Positions 36,061 through 44,517 of a stretch of DNA of 64,000 bases are shown in pieces. The notes beneath the pieces were generated by a model that was given only the letters and a program-made list of their open reading frames with translations, did no database searches and had not been told where the DNA came from. Made by a program: the position numbers and the translations under genes. Origin of the DNA: SIG714 sp964638675 (GTDB taxonomy: Bacteria > Bacillota > Clostridia > Oscillospirales > CAG-272); assembly GCA_964638675.1 (NCBI GenBank), contig CAZXAU010000002.1, positions 62,001 to 126,000 of the forward strand, given 5' to 3'. How positions within the stretch are numbered: the first letter of the stretch is position 1; every line of letters starts with the position of its first letter.

Positions 36061-38181
36061 ATGTCGGCAATTTGGAATGCCTTTTGCTCTTTACTCGGAT
36101 ATATCATGAAATTCTGTTATGATATAATAGGAGTATACGGTCTGGCAATAATAGTTTTCACATTTTTAACCAAGATAATAATGTTACCAATATCAATATT
36201 CGTACAGAAAAATTCGGTCAAAATGATAAAAATGAAGCCCGAGCTTGATGCACTGAAATATCAGTATATCGATGACAAGGACGGACTTCTTGAGGCGCAG
36301 AACGCACTGTATAAAAAAGAAAAGTACAGTCCGTTCGCCAGCATGATACCGCTTGCTCTGCAAATTCCGCTCATTTTCGGACTTCTTGATGTCATATACA
36401 ATCCCCTTACGCATATATTGCATATATCATCTGACGTAATTTCAAAGTTCGAAGAATTTATCTGCAACATCGAAAACATCTCGCTTGATGCACTCTCCCA
36501 GCCCGAGCTTGCAGTACTGAGATACGCTCAAAATCCGACATATGCCCCACAGATGGAAGCAATCAGCAAGAGCGACTTTGCAACACTCCAGACGCTTAAC
36601 ACAAGCTTTCTCGGAATCGACCTTTCGGCAATACCTACACTTACGGTAAATCTGCTCATACTCATTCCGTTGATTGCAGGACTGTCGGCATTTATAATGT
36701 GCTATTTTCAGAATAAAGTCAATGTTCTTCAGCTTGAACAGGGCTTTGTCGGAAGATGGGGAACAACCATTGTTATGGTAGCAATTTCGACATTTTTCGC
36801 AGTTACCGTTCCTGCAGGCGTGGGTATATACTGGACATTCGGAAACCTTTTTGCGATTCCTGTAATGTACCTTATGAACGTCATTTACGACCCTAAGAAA
36901 TATATCGACTATAAAACGCTTGGAATGCTAAAAGAAAAGGCTAAGCAGGATCATGAAACAGAAAAGCAGAATGCTAAGCTCTCAAAAAAATACTATAAAG
37001 AAATCACAAAGGATGAAATCATCCAAAAAATGGAGCTTGTATTCTACTCCGAACAGAGCGGCTTCTATAAATATTTTGAGAATATAATAAACGGAATCCT
37101 TGAAAATTCGGATATAACCATATACTATATTACAAGTGACCCAAATGATAAGATCTTCCAAAAAAATAATCCGAGAATAATACCGTATTATATTTCGGGA
37201 AATCAGCTTATTTCGCTGATGATGCGACTTGACTGCAAAATGGTGGTCATGACAACTCCAGACCTTGAAAAATATCACATCAAACGCTCAAGAGTAAATA
37301 AAAAAATAGAGTACGTCTATACCGAACACGGCTGTTCGTCCATGAATCTGACATACAGAACAGGCGCACTTGATTACTTCGATACGATTTTTGCAGTCAG
37401 CCGTACGCAGGCACTCGAGATCAGAGCAATGGAAGAACTGAGAAAGACCCACAAGAAGAGGATCGTCAAGGTAGGATACGGTCTTATTGACAATATGATA
37501 GAAAATTATCAAAAGAGCGATATTGCAAAAAATGATGTCAAAAATGAAAGACCGACCGTTCTGATTGCCCCATCATGGCAGTATGATAATATTATGGATT
37601 CGTGTCTTGATGATATTCTTTCATCACTTGTATGCGATAAATATAAGGTAATTGTCAGACCTCACCCCCAGTATATCAAGCGTTTCCCTGTAAAAATGGA
37701 TGAAATAATAGAAAAATACAAAGATAAATTCTCGGAGTATTTTGAGATTCAGACCGATTTTTCTTCAAACTCAACGGTTTATTCATCTGATATCCTGATA
37801 ACAGACTGGTCGGGCATAGCCTTTGAATTCAGCTTTACAACAAACAAACCGTCACTGTTTATAAATACGCAGATGAAGGTCGTCAATAAAGACTATAACA
37901 GAATAACGATCACTCCCTTCGATATAGAGGGTAGGGATCAGGTCGGAATATCGATAAATAAAGAAGACTGCATAAATATCTCGTCTACAGTTGATGATCT
38001 TCTTGAGCATTACGAAGACTATACCGCACAGATAGATGCTCTTAAGAACTCGTATTTCTATAATCTCGGACACAGCGGTGAAGTCGGAGCGGATTATATC
38101 ATAAAGCGTATCAAAGGTATACCCTTCAACAGCACCGGAACAACGCAAAACAACTGCTCGGATATGCCAAAGAATAACTGA
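36061..38181 (+). CDS. YidC/Oxa1 insertase fused to a CDP-glycerol glycerophosphotransferase
   Basis: A 706-residue two-part protein. Residues 1-285 are a YidC-type insertase: VYGLAIIVFTFLTKIIMLPI (Lys38 stands where the groove Arg is usual), the cytoplasmic hairpin KMIKMKPELDALKYQY, and ASMIPLALQIPLIFGLLDVI with three further membrane helices. After a charged linker (about 286-320) comes a teichoic-acid type CDP-glycerol:glycerophosphate transferase (PF04464-like): YTEHGCSSMNLTYR, TVLIAPSWQYDN, VIVRPHPQYIKRFPVK and SDILITDWSGIAFEFS. The second part would add glycerol phosphate units on the inner membrane face. One uninterrupted frame joins both parts, so it is a true fusion in this sequence. 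AAGGAG precedes the ATG. A terminator follows. Confidence 0.9.
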   Translation: MSAIWNAFCSLLGYIMKFCYDIIGVYGLAIIVFTFLTKIIMLPISIFVQKNSVKMIKMKPELDALKYQYIDDKDGLLEAQNALYKKEKYSPFASMIPLALQIPLIFGLLDVIYNPLTHILHISSDVISKFEEFICNIENISLDALSQPELAVLRYAQNPTYAPQMEAISKSDFATLQTLNTSFLGIDLSAIPTLTVNLLILIPLIAGLSAFIMCYFQNKVNVLQLEQGFVGRWGTTIVMVAISTFFAVTVPAGVGIYWTFGNLFAIPVMYLMNVIYDPKKYIDYKTLGMLKEKAKQDHETEKQNAKLSKKYYKEITKDEIIQKMELVFYSEQSGFYKYFENIINGILENSDITIYYITSDPNDKIFQKNNPRIIPYYISGNQLISLMMRLDCKMVVMTTPDLEKYHIKRSRVNKKIEYVYTEHGCSSMNLTYRTGALDYFDTIFAVSRTQALEIRAMEELRKTHKKRIVKVGYGLIDNMIENYQKSDIAKNDVKNERPTVLIAPSWQYDNIMDSCLDDILSSLVCDKYKVIVRPHPQYIKRFPVKMDEIIEKYKDKFSEYFEIQTDFSSNSTVYSSDILITDWSGIAFEFSFTTNKPSLFINTQMKVVNKDYNRITITPFDIEGRDQVGISINKEDCINISSTVDDLLEHYEDYTAQIDALKNSYFYNLGHSGEVGADYIIKRIKGIPFNSTGTTQNNCSDMPKNN

Positions 38182-38194
38182 GCTCAATAATTGG

Positions 38195-38240
38195 AAAAAG
38201 GAATTACACTATCCTTTCGGTCTGTAATTCCTTTTTATTT
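38195..38240 (+). terminator. terminator of the envelope-polymer locus
   Basis: AAAAAGGAATTACA and TGTAATTCCTTTTT pair across a 14-base loop and end in a T-rich run. Confidence 0.9.
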
Positions 38241-38370
38241 TACGGTGATACAAAGCATTACTGAAACACCGAAAAAATCGCAGAGCATGTTTGTAACAAA
38301 ATTCCTGATTATTCATAGAATAATATCGAAAGGGCAAAACCTTTTAGTATAAAGGAAGGGAGACAAATAA

Positions 38371-38487
38371 ATGAACTGCTTCTGCAATCTCTTTGAAGAC
38401 AACACACTGTGGGTAATCATAATCGCCCTCGTACTTCTTCACTGCTGCTGCAATCGTGGATCCGTTTCTCCGCACGGCTGCTGCTGA
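38371..38487 (+). CDS. 38-residue Cys-rich membrane peptide
   Basis: The open frame reads MNCFCNLFEDNTLWVIII, then continues as a hydrophobic helix (WVIIIALVLLH) and ends CCCNRGSVSPHGCC. Seven of 38 residues are cysteine, placed on both sides of the single membrane segment. The ATG follows GGAAGGGAG at a good distance, and the gene lies between two terminators, so a real gene is likely. Many Clostridia encode similar very short hydrophobic Cys-rich proteins, some resembling YjcZ-like spore proteins; function is unknown. Confidence 0.65.
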   Translation: MNCFCNLFEDNTLWVIIIALVLLHCCCNRGSVSPHGCC

Positions 38488-38582
38488 ATAAAACAAACAA
38501 TTCCCGAGAAAAGATATTGATTGATAAATATTGATCAGATCCGGATCTCCGGATGTCATATGAAATCGGGATAAGATGTAAA

Positions 38583-38621
38583 ACGCCACATGCAAAGATA
38601 ACTTTGCATGTGGCGTATTTT
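38583..38621. terminator. bidirectional terminator between convergent units
   Basis: A perfect 15-base-pair stem (ACGCCACATGCAAAG with CTTTGCATGTGGCGT) and an ATAA loop. T-rich sequence follows in both directions. It separates the small peptide gene from the GH3/CBM6 relic. Confidence 0.88.
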
Positions 38622-38651
38622 CTCTAACGTGAATTAAACTATAGAAATGAA

Positions 38652-39395
38652 TCATTTCTTTTCGACAAATTCAAACCAATTTAGATTCATGGCAGTTCCG
38701 AATTTGAATTCAAGTGTATGCTCTCCTTCGGTAAGCTCAATGATTGATGCAAGCTTTTGAGTTTCCCAATTCTGCCATTCTCCGCTTCCTTTGACCCACA
38801 GGAAAACTCCGCTTCTCTCTCCGTATATCAGAAGCTCGAGATAGGCGGATTTATTTTCTGACGCAACTCTTACGTTCACCTGATATTTTCCCGGATTTGT
38901 AACATTGATCTTATATGTAAGTTTTCTTCCATCCTGAGTGTGACTCGGAATAAGTCCTCCGACCTCGTCAAGACATTCATTCAAAAGAATTCCCTCTGAT
39001 TTTTCGGAATACTCTATCGCCTTTATTCTCATAGTCCCGTCAACAACGTGATTGCATTCTATAACGACCAGATGAATGAGTCGCTCCATTGACATCTCTC
39101 GATACGGTTCCGCCTTTGATAAAATCGATCTGTGCCTTTCCGAAAAGTGCAACTTTTTCGCCCTTTGCAACAGGAAGTGCTCCGCCCTCATTCTTGAGCA
39201 GAACCATTCCCTACGCACCGGCATAGCGTGACAGCTAAATGTAGCTCATTGACGAAAGATCCTCGAGCGTATTCGGCTCAGTGTAGAGGTTGACCGTCAC
39301 AGAATTTCCGGGAAAATTTCTGAATAAAGTCTTGTATCGGCTGCAGATTAATTCAAAGATCTTCTTACCGACCTCCTTTGTTAACTATACCATAT
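38652..39395 (-). pseudogene. GH3 beta-glucosidase / CBM6 gene remnant
   Basis: Reading leftward from a good ribosome binding site (AGGAGG near 39375) with no start codon, the frame gives LSRYAG, then GMVLLKNEGGALP, GEKVALFGKAQIDFIKGGT. This is the start of a GH3 C-terminal-type domain found in beta-glucosidases. Two in-frame TAG codons (39237-39235 and 39213-39211) interrupt it. A frame change near 39080 leads into a CBM6-like module with YQVNVRVASENKSAYLELLI and GEHTLEFKFGTAMNLNWFEF. Most of the catalytic region is missing, so an internal deletion is likely. The surviving open frame for the CBM6 part starts in frame-shifted sequence and should not be taken as a real protein start. Confidence 0.7.
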
Positions 39396-39503
39396 AATCC
39401 TGCCTTTTTAAAGTGAAATTTACACTTTTTTACAGTTTATTTTTTCTGATTATTCTTTCCGCCGTTTTAGATACAGCGAATCGGTAATGTACGGGTATTA
39501 ATG

Positions 39504-39536
39504 AAAAAGCGGAAGCTTTCATCAAAAAGCTTCCGC
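39504..39536 (-). terminator. terminator of the M3 peptidase gene
   Basis: GCGGAAGCTTT and AAAGCTTCCGC pair; leftward the hairpin is followed by TTTTT. Confidence 0.88.
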
Positions 39537-39560
39537 CGAAAAATTATAAAAATAAGTCAT

Positions 39561-41243
39561 TCATCTGCACAACAGCATAATTTTAATAAATGCATTTTCC
39601 GAGAATGGATCGGCCAACCCTGCATTAATTACTGTATTTTTGAAATCAGCTCCCGTATCGACTCTCGAAAGCTTAAGATATTGTTCTGCGGCAACATCGT
39701 AGTTATAGAGCGATTCGTAATAGAGATTAAGCGACGGGATAAGAGAAACGGCGTATGAAATGTAATATCCCGGGTTATCTACCGTCACATAGTGCCAATA
39801 TTCAGTCGGACTGCCTTCAAAATTTGATTTGAAAATATCGTATGCACCCATCTCCTTTAAAATATCAGCCATTATGCGATCAAGATCTTTGGCGGTATAA
39901 TCATCATGAGTGTAGACATATTTTTCAAATTCATTTACACTGAGTGCACGCAGGATGATGCAAAGATTGTCAAGAAGGTTATACAAAGAGATGTACTCAT
40001 ACTGTTTTGTCGGAATCTTACTTTTCAGAAAGGAAGTAAAGAGCCATTCGTTGCCCTGAGATTGAACCTCGTGTAGATCAAGTGAATAATTCATTGATTC
40101 TGAATAGGTGATTGCATGATAATGCCCGTATTCATGAATGAATGTGTAGAGATTATGATATCCAGGACCGAAATAGCAAATTGCAGAATTACCGGTATGC
40201 GTGGTAAATGCTCCGCTGTCACTGATATCTTGATCCTGTGCAATAACATAATTTCCGTCAGACAACATTTTGTCATAACAGGAGTTGACCTCATCGTCGA
40301 GAGATGCGAAGTATTCACAGATATAGCCCGAAATCAAATCCTCTTTGTCTGCATCACTAAGCATAAAATCCGAAACCTGACTGTTAATTATTCTGTTTGC
40401 CGATTTCAGATCAGCATTTGTTATAGAACCCAGAGTGTTTCTGTATGCCTCCAAAATTCTGTTTACTGACGGAACAATATATTTTTTTACATATAACTTA
40501 AAATAATCGGTGTCAACTGGGGAATATTCCCTGCCGTAAAGATAATCATAGGCATAATCCATATAATTATCATATCCCATAGCTTTCGCTATTTTTTTAT
40601 TATTTTCGACAACCTCAATATAAAGTTCCGAGCTTTTTTTGATAAAATCCTTTTTACCCATCAAGGCATAATATTCTTCTTTGAGAAGATCTCCCTTTTT
40701 TTCAAGCTCGATTACTTCATCGGTAAAATGCTCAGACATCTTGAGCATATAGTCGATATCGTCCTGCTGCCAATCCGAAAAGAAAACTTCCCTGTATTTT
40801 TCATCATCGTACAGCATTTTATATAGGGAGTAAATTCTTTTAGTGACAGTGTTGTATTTTTCGTTTACCGATATTGATTGCTTTGAATATCTCTCATAGC
40901 ACGAATACACACCCATAAGAATATTGGCAATTGAACATTGATTTGAAAGACGGCTAATCTCGACATCCTCAAGAGAATTAAAATCCTCGAGAAGCTCTTC
41001 GGCATCGTCTGAATTTTTGATTCTGCTCTCGAGCGAATCGATTTTCATCATCAGAGATGAATATTCTTCTTCGGTATAATCAAACTTAAGTGACGAATTT
41101 CCAAAGATAATACTGCTATCGTCAATTTGCTCCAATGTATATGGCGACAATGCAGGAACGTCCGATTGACCGCCGTGAAAATTGCACGAAACCAGCGATA
41201 GGCATATCAGAGGTATAAGTATCAGCGATATGATTCTTTTCAT
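39561..41243 (-). CDS. M3-family oligoendopeptidase lipoprotein
   Basis: A 560-residue zinc metallopeptidase of the thimet/PepF type. The active site FIHEYGHYHAI (HExxH, about residue 369) and the third ligand Glu in DLHEVQSQGNEWLF about 25 residues later are intact. The C-terminal helical part with YISYAVSLIPSLNLYYE is typical for PepF. Unlike cytoplasmic PepF, it starts with a signal peptide and a lipobox (LSLVSC, Cys about 20), so it should act on peptides outside the membrane, perhaps for nutrition or cleanup of signal peptides. It stands alone, with its own terminator and promoter region. Confidence 0.9.
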   Translation of the reverse strand: MKRIISLILIPLICLSLVSCNFHGGQSDVPALSPYTLEQIDDSSIIFGNSSLKFDYTEEEYSSLMMKIDSLESRIKNSDDAEELLEDFNSLEDVEISRLSNQCSIANILMGVYSCYERYSKQSISVNEKYNTVTKRIYSLYKMLYDDEKYREVFFSDWQQDDIDYMLKMSEHFTDEVIELEKKGDLLKEEYYALMGKKDFIKKSSELYIEVVENNKKIAKAMGYDNYMDYAYDYLYGREYSPVDTDYFKLYVKKYIVPSVNRILEAYRNTLGSITNADLKSANRIINSQVSDFMLSDADKEDLISGYICEYFASLDDEVNSCYDKMLSDGNYVIAQDQDISDSGAFTTHTGNSAICYFGPGYHNLYTFIHEYGHYHAITYSESMNYSLDLHEVQSQGNEWLFTSFLKSKIPTKQYEYISLYNLLDNLCIILRALSVNEFEKYVYTHDDYTAKDLDRIMADILKEMGAYDIFKSNFEGSPTEYWHYVTVDNPGYYISYAVSLIPSLNLYYESLYNYDVAAEQYLKLSRVDTGADFKNTVINAGLADPFSENAFIKIMLLCR

Positions 41244-41421
41244 AATTTTGCTTCCTTATTTTTTTGATAAATAATTTCATCTTGTTAGGATAAAACGGTA
41301 TCAAGATCTTCTGACTGAATACAAAATATGATCGGTATTTTCCGACCAATTCAGAAAGCCTTCAAAAGTCTCACGGAATGTGTCAGCTCCCGATGATATT
41401 TCATTTATCTTATATATTTAT

Positions 41422-41449
41422 ATTATATCAAATTCCTTAAGAAAAACAA
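41422..41449 (-). promoter_or_regulatory. probable promoter of the M3 peptidase gene
   Basis: A perfect TATAAT (41427-41422) and a weak -35 TTGTTT with a 16-base spacer. The leader is about 170 bases. I see no gene or clear structure in the rest of 41244-41595. Confidence 0.5.
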
Positions 41450-41548
41450 GCACTTTTTTAAAATAATTCTTCCTTAATATATAAAATCAAGAGAAAATCA
41501 GAGTTTTTATATGATCGGACGCATACAGAAATAAAACAATAATCAGTG

Positions 41549-41578
41549 AAGGCATTACCGCAAATACGGCAATGCCTT
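41549..41578 (-). terminator. hairpin downstream of the dockerin-protein gene
   Basis: AAGGCATT-CCG and CGG-AATGCCTT pair with one mismatch. The T tract in the leftward direction is imperfect, so termination is likely but not certain. Confidence 0.6.
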
Positions 41579-41595
41579 GATCAGAACTGAATATT

Positions 41596-44412
41596 TTATT
41601 GTGCAAGAATCATCTCACGTAGAAGTGCGTAATCAATTACATTGATCTTTCCGTCTGAATTAATATCGTATACAATATTTGACAACCTGTCAAGTTGTTT
41701 TTTCTCACCTGAGAGGTATTCTTTCATTATAAGCAGATCTGTCAGTGAAATTTTTCCGTCACGGTTAAGATCTGATTTTATAATAACCTCATATTCGGCA
41801 CTGATGCCTGAAACATCGTTGATAACGATACGGTCTCCGGTCGTCAGTACTGTAGCACCTCCGAGCCGCCTGCCCGATTCATTGTATACTGAGGCATATT
41901 TTCCTTCCTCGAACGCCAAAAGAAATTCAGCAACTCTCGTTCCTATACCGACATTGGTTATAAGCTTGTTTTCCTCGTCTATATCATAAATTTCGGATGT
42001 GACATAATCGGGAACGATCTCTACAACAAGCTCTTTGCTGTCGCTGCTTGAATACGATACCGAATTCTCGGCATACCGACAGACAAATACATATGTTACG
42101 CCTGGGATCAAACCGGTGAAATGGGTATTTGTTGTGTATTCCCTTCCGTTCATGGAATACTCACAGTTTTCTTCGTAAACAAGCGTTACAGAACTGCTGT
42201 TTTTTGTCTGAACGACAGGCTTTGCAGGAACGTCTTTGCGGAAGTATTTATCGGTCTTGCAAAGGATAGGATCACTCGGTGCGGATTCAAATGTATATTC
42301 ACTTTCATCTACCCGACAATAAATATAATATTCGGTAGCAGGTAAGAGGTTTTTAAATACACCGTTGAATGAGTTGTTGTCCTGCCATTCAATAGGATCC
42401 TCCGATCTCGCCCTGCGTATACCGTAAGCGAAGCCGTCATAATATACGAGCGACACCGAATTATCGGAGAAGGTCAGAATTTCTGGGGGCTGTGGCTTTG
42501 AAATTGTGGATTTCATAGTCCGTTGCAGGAATCCTGCGCTTGATACTTTGGCATATTTATCACGCTTGAAGAACATATAATTCGTTGCCGGCGTAAGGCC
42601 CTTGAATTCTGGTGAGCTCTGCCAGTGTACAGCATCACAGCTGTATTCATATTCCGCACCCTCATTCTCAAGAATGATCCACGTGTCACCTACACTCGGC
42701 TCGTTTGACTGCCGCAATGTCGGCGCAGAGGGAGGTGTCTTGTCATAATCTGTGATGACAACGAGCGGCGGGCTTGCGGGACTTGCCTTTGCGACCTGAG
42801 TTTCAGCATACCTTCTGTAAAAGGTATATTCTGTATTCGGATTAAGGTCGGTGAAAATGCTTCCCGACTGCCAGACGATTCCGTTTATCGAATACTCAAA
42901 CTCAAATTCCATATCGTCCTCAAGCACGACAAAAGTATCCGCGACCTCTACGGCTGTCGGCTTGCTCGGGGCATCAACATCGGTTTTAATATAGGGTTCT
43001 TCCTTCGTTGAAATGGTAAAGGAAGATTTAAAATAACTGCATTTTCCGCTCGAATCCTGCGCCGTCACAAGGAAAGTGTAATTTCCGAGGACAAGTTTTG
43101 CAAATTGAAGCGAATAATTTATATCGCTCGTCTGAATGTCGAGAGATGATGAATTCATTTTGAGTGTTTTACTCTGTGAGATAATACCTGATGAATTAAT
43201 GATATATCCGGTTACCGAATCGAGATTTGTACCGTTGCTCGACCTTACAGTTCCCTTGAGGATAAATGAGTTATACAGCTTCTTTGTTCCTATTGGATAA
43301 GCTTTCATTCTGATCGTCACATTTTCATCATTTGTTTTTTCCTTGAGAGCACTTGCCGGAATGTATTTCCCGTCAGCTGTCTTATACCATTTCACCCCGA
43401 CCGAGTTGATCTCTTGTGAAATGATCGTCACAGTTTTCGGAGCATTCCCTGAGGTTGATGATGAATAATATGGCATTGAATGCATCGAAACGGTTGATAC
43501 CGGAGTATATATTCCTGCACAATCAGCTGATACCGTTCTCTGGAATTTGGTTTTACAATCTACACAGTAGTCTCCGCCTTCATCGGTATAGGTATGCTTT
43601 TCACATATATTTCCGCCTTTTGACCATGCTTCATTATAAAGATTCTCTTCAGCACGGTATACTGTAACTATTGAGCCCCATGTATTCATCAATGACTCAT
43701 ATGCCATGAAAGAGATAAGAACACGGTTGTATCCGTATTGATTTCCGTCCGCATCAGTACGTGTGCGGTAGCTGTTGTTATGTATGACGTATACTCCGTC
43801 TGCATCGCAAGAGAGGAAGAGCATAGTATGATTGCCGACCGTGCTTCCGCTTCTTGACCTCACCTGCAGAATATCTCCCGGTGTGGCATTTGAGAGGAGC
43901 GCTTTAAGAGACCCAAGAGTATAATCCGAGTATTCACCCGATATTCCCGATATATCTGCCGTCTGGGATGCAATTCTCCCCACACGGCGGAGTCCTCCGT
44001 TAGTATTACCGTAGTAGTTCAGGCCGTATGCTTTTGTACCGTAGATATATGAGCATGCATATCTTGCGAACGCAAAACAGCTCCAGCTGTCATAATCATC
44101 GGTAACACCGGCATCCTTGAGCATAGGGTGCATACGTGAAACATTTTTTCCGTTACAAGATGTACATGAACTGTTTCCGCAACTTGAGTTGCCCATTATG
44201 GTGAAATAGGGGTAATCACTGTACGGCAAAAGAGCAAACAGCTCATCGAGTTTTTGTGCTATATAGCTATTGTCAGTGAAGTCCGCACCCTTTTTGTCAA
44301 GAAGCTCCGGAATACTCGGCTTTACGGCGCTTGAGGACATCACAAGAAGTACTGCCAGGATAGCCGAAAGCATTATAAGTGATGCAATATAAACAGAAAC
44401 ACGCTTTTTCAT
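41596..44412 (-). CDS. secreted dockerin protein with Cys-peptidase-like (CHAP/NlpC-type) domain
   Basis: A 938-residue exported protein. After a signal peptide, residues about 40-260 form a papain-like domain with Cys112 in WSCFAFARYACSY, His195 in VGNHTMLFL and Asn212 in VIHNNSYR, suggesting a peptidoglycan amidase or peptidase. A short Cys pair (about 76-86, SSCGNSSCTSC) may bind metal. Next come an SH3-like region (about 300-350), an Ig-like domain, and four fibronectin-III-like repeats (DLNPNTEYTFYRRYAETQVA, GLTPATNYMFFKRDKYAKV and similar). The last 60 residues are a type I dockerin with both calcium loops, DLNRDGKISLTDLLIMKEYL and DINSDGKINVIDYALLREMI. Dockerins attach proteins to cohesin scaffolds; no cohesin gene is in the window. 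Confidence 0.87.
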   Translation of the reverse strand: MKKRVSVYIASLIMLSAILAVLLVMSSSAVKPSIPELLDKKGADFTDNSYIAQKLDELFALLPYSDYPYFTIMGNSSCGNSSCTSCNGKNVSRMHPMLKDAGVTDDYDSWSCFAFARYACSYIYGTKAYGLNYYGNTNGGLRRVGRIASQTADISGISGEYSDYTLGSLKALLSNATPGDILQVRSRSGSTVGNHTMLFLSCDADGVYVIHNNSYRTRTDADGNQYGYNRVLISFMAYESLMNTWGSIVTVYRAEENLYNEAWSKGGNICEKHTYTDEGGDYCVDCKTKFQRTVSADCAGIYTPVSTVSMHSMPYYSSSTSGNAPKTVTIISQEINSVGVKWYKTADGKYIPASALKEKTNDENVTIRMKAYPIGTKKLYNSFILKGTVRSSNGTNLDSVTGYIINSSGIISQSKTLKMNSSSLDIQTSDINYSLQFAKLVLGNYTFLVTAQDSSGKCSYFKSSFTISTKEEPYIKTDVDAPSKPTAVEVADTFVVLEDDMEFEFEYSINGIVWQSGSIFTDLNPNTEYTFYRRYAETQVAKASPASPPLVVITDYDKTPPSAPTLRQSNEPSVGDTWIILENEGAEYEYSCDAVHWQSSPEFKGLTPATNYMFFKRDKYAKVSSAGFLQRTMKSTISKPQPPEILTFSDNSVSLVYYDGFAYGIRRARSEDPIEWQDNNSFNGVFKNLLPATEYYIYCRVDESEYTFESAPSDPILCKTDKYFRKDVPAKPVVQTKNSSSVTLVYEENCEYSMNGREYTTNTHFTGLIPGVTYVFVCRYAENSVSYSSSDSKELVVEIVPDYVTSEIYDIDEENKLITNVGIGTRVAEFLLAFEEGKYASVYNESGRRLGGATVLTTGDRIVINDVSGISAEYEVIIKSDLNRDGKISLTDLLIMKEYLSGEKKQLDRLSNIVYDINSDGKINVIDYALLREMILAQ

Positions 44413-44517
44413 TTGTTGAATAATTCCTTTCCGGATCGTTATACCGTTTTTTCTGAATTACCGATTTTGATTAAAGCAAATAAATCTGACAGTCTGCAAA
44501 AACAAATACAATTATTA

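Noticed and set aside
38652..39224. A 190-residue protein with a CBM6-like end
   Set aside because: Its first third is out-of-frame GH3 sequence; the frame is a by-product of the pseudogene.
38652..39395. TAG recoding as an amino acid, suggested by two in-frame TAG codons
   Set aside because: TAG serves as the stop of the lipoprotein gene ending at 4559, and the same remnant also has a frame change and no start codon, so decay explains it.
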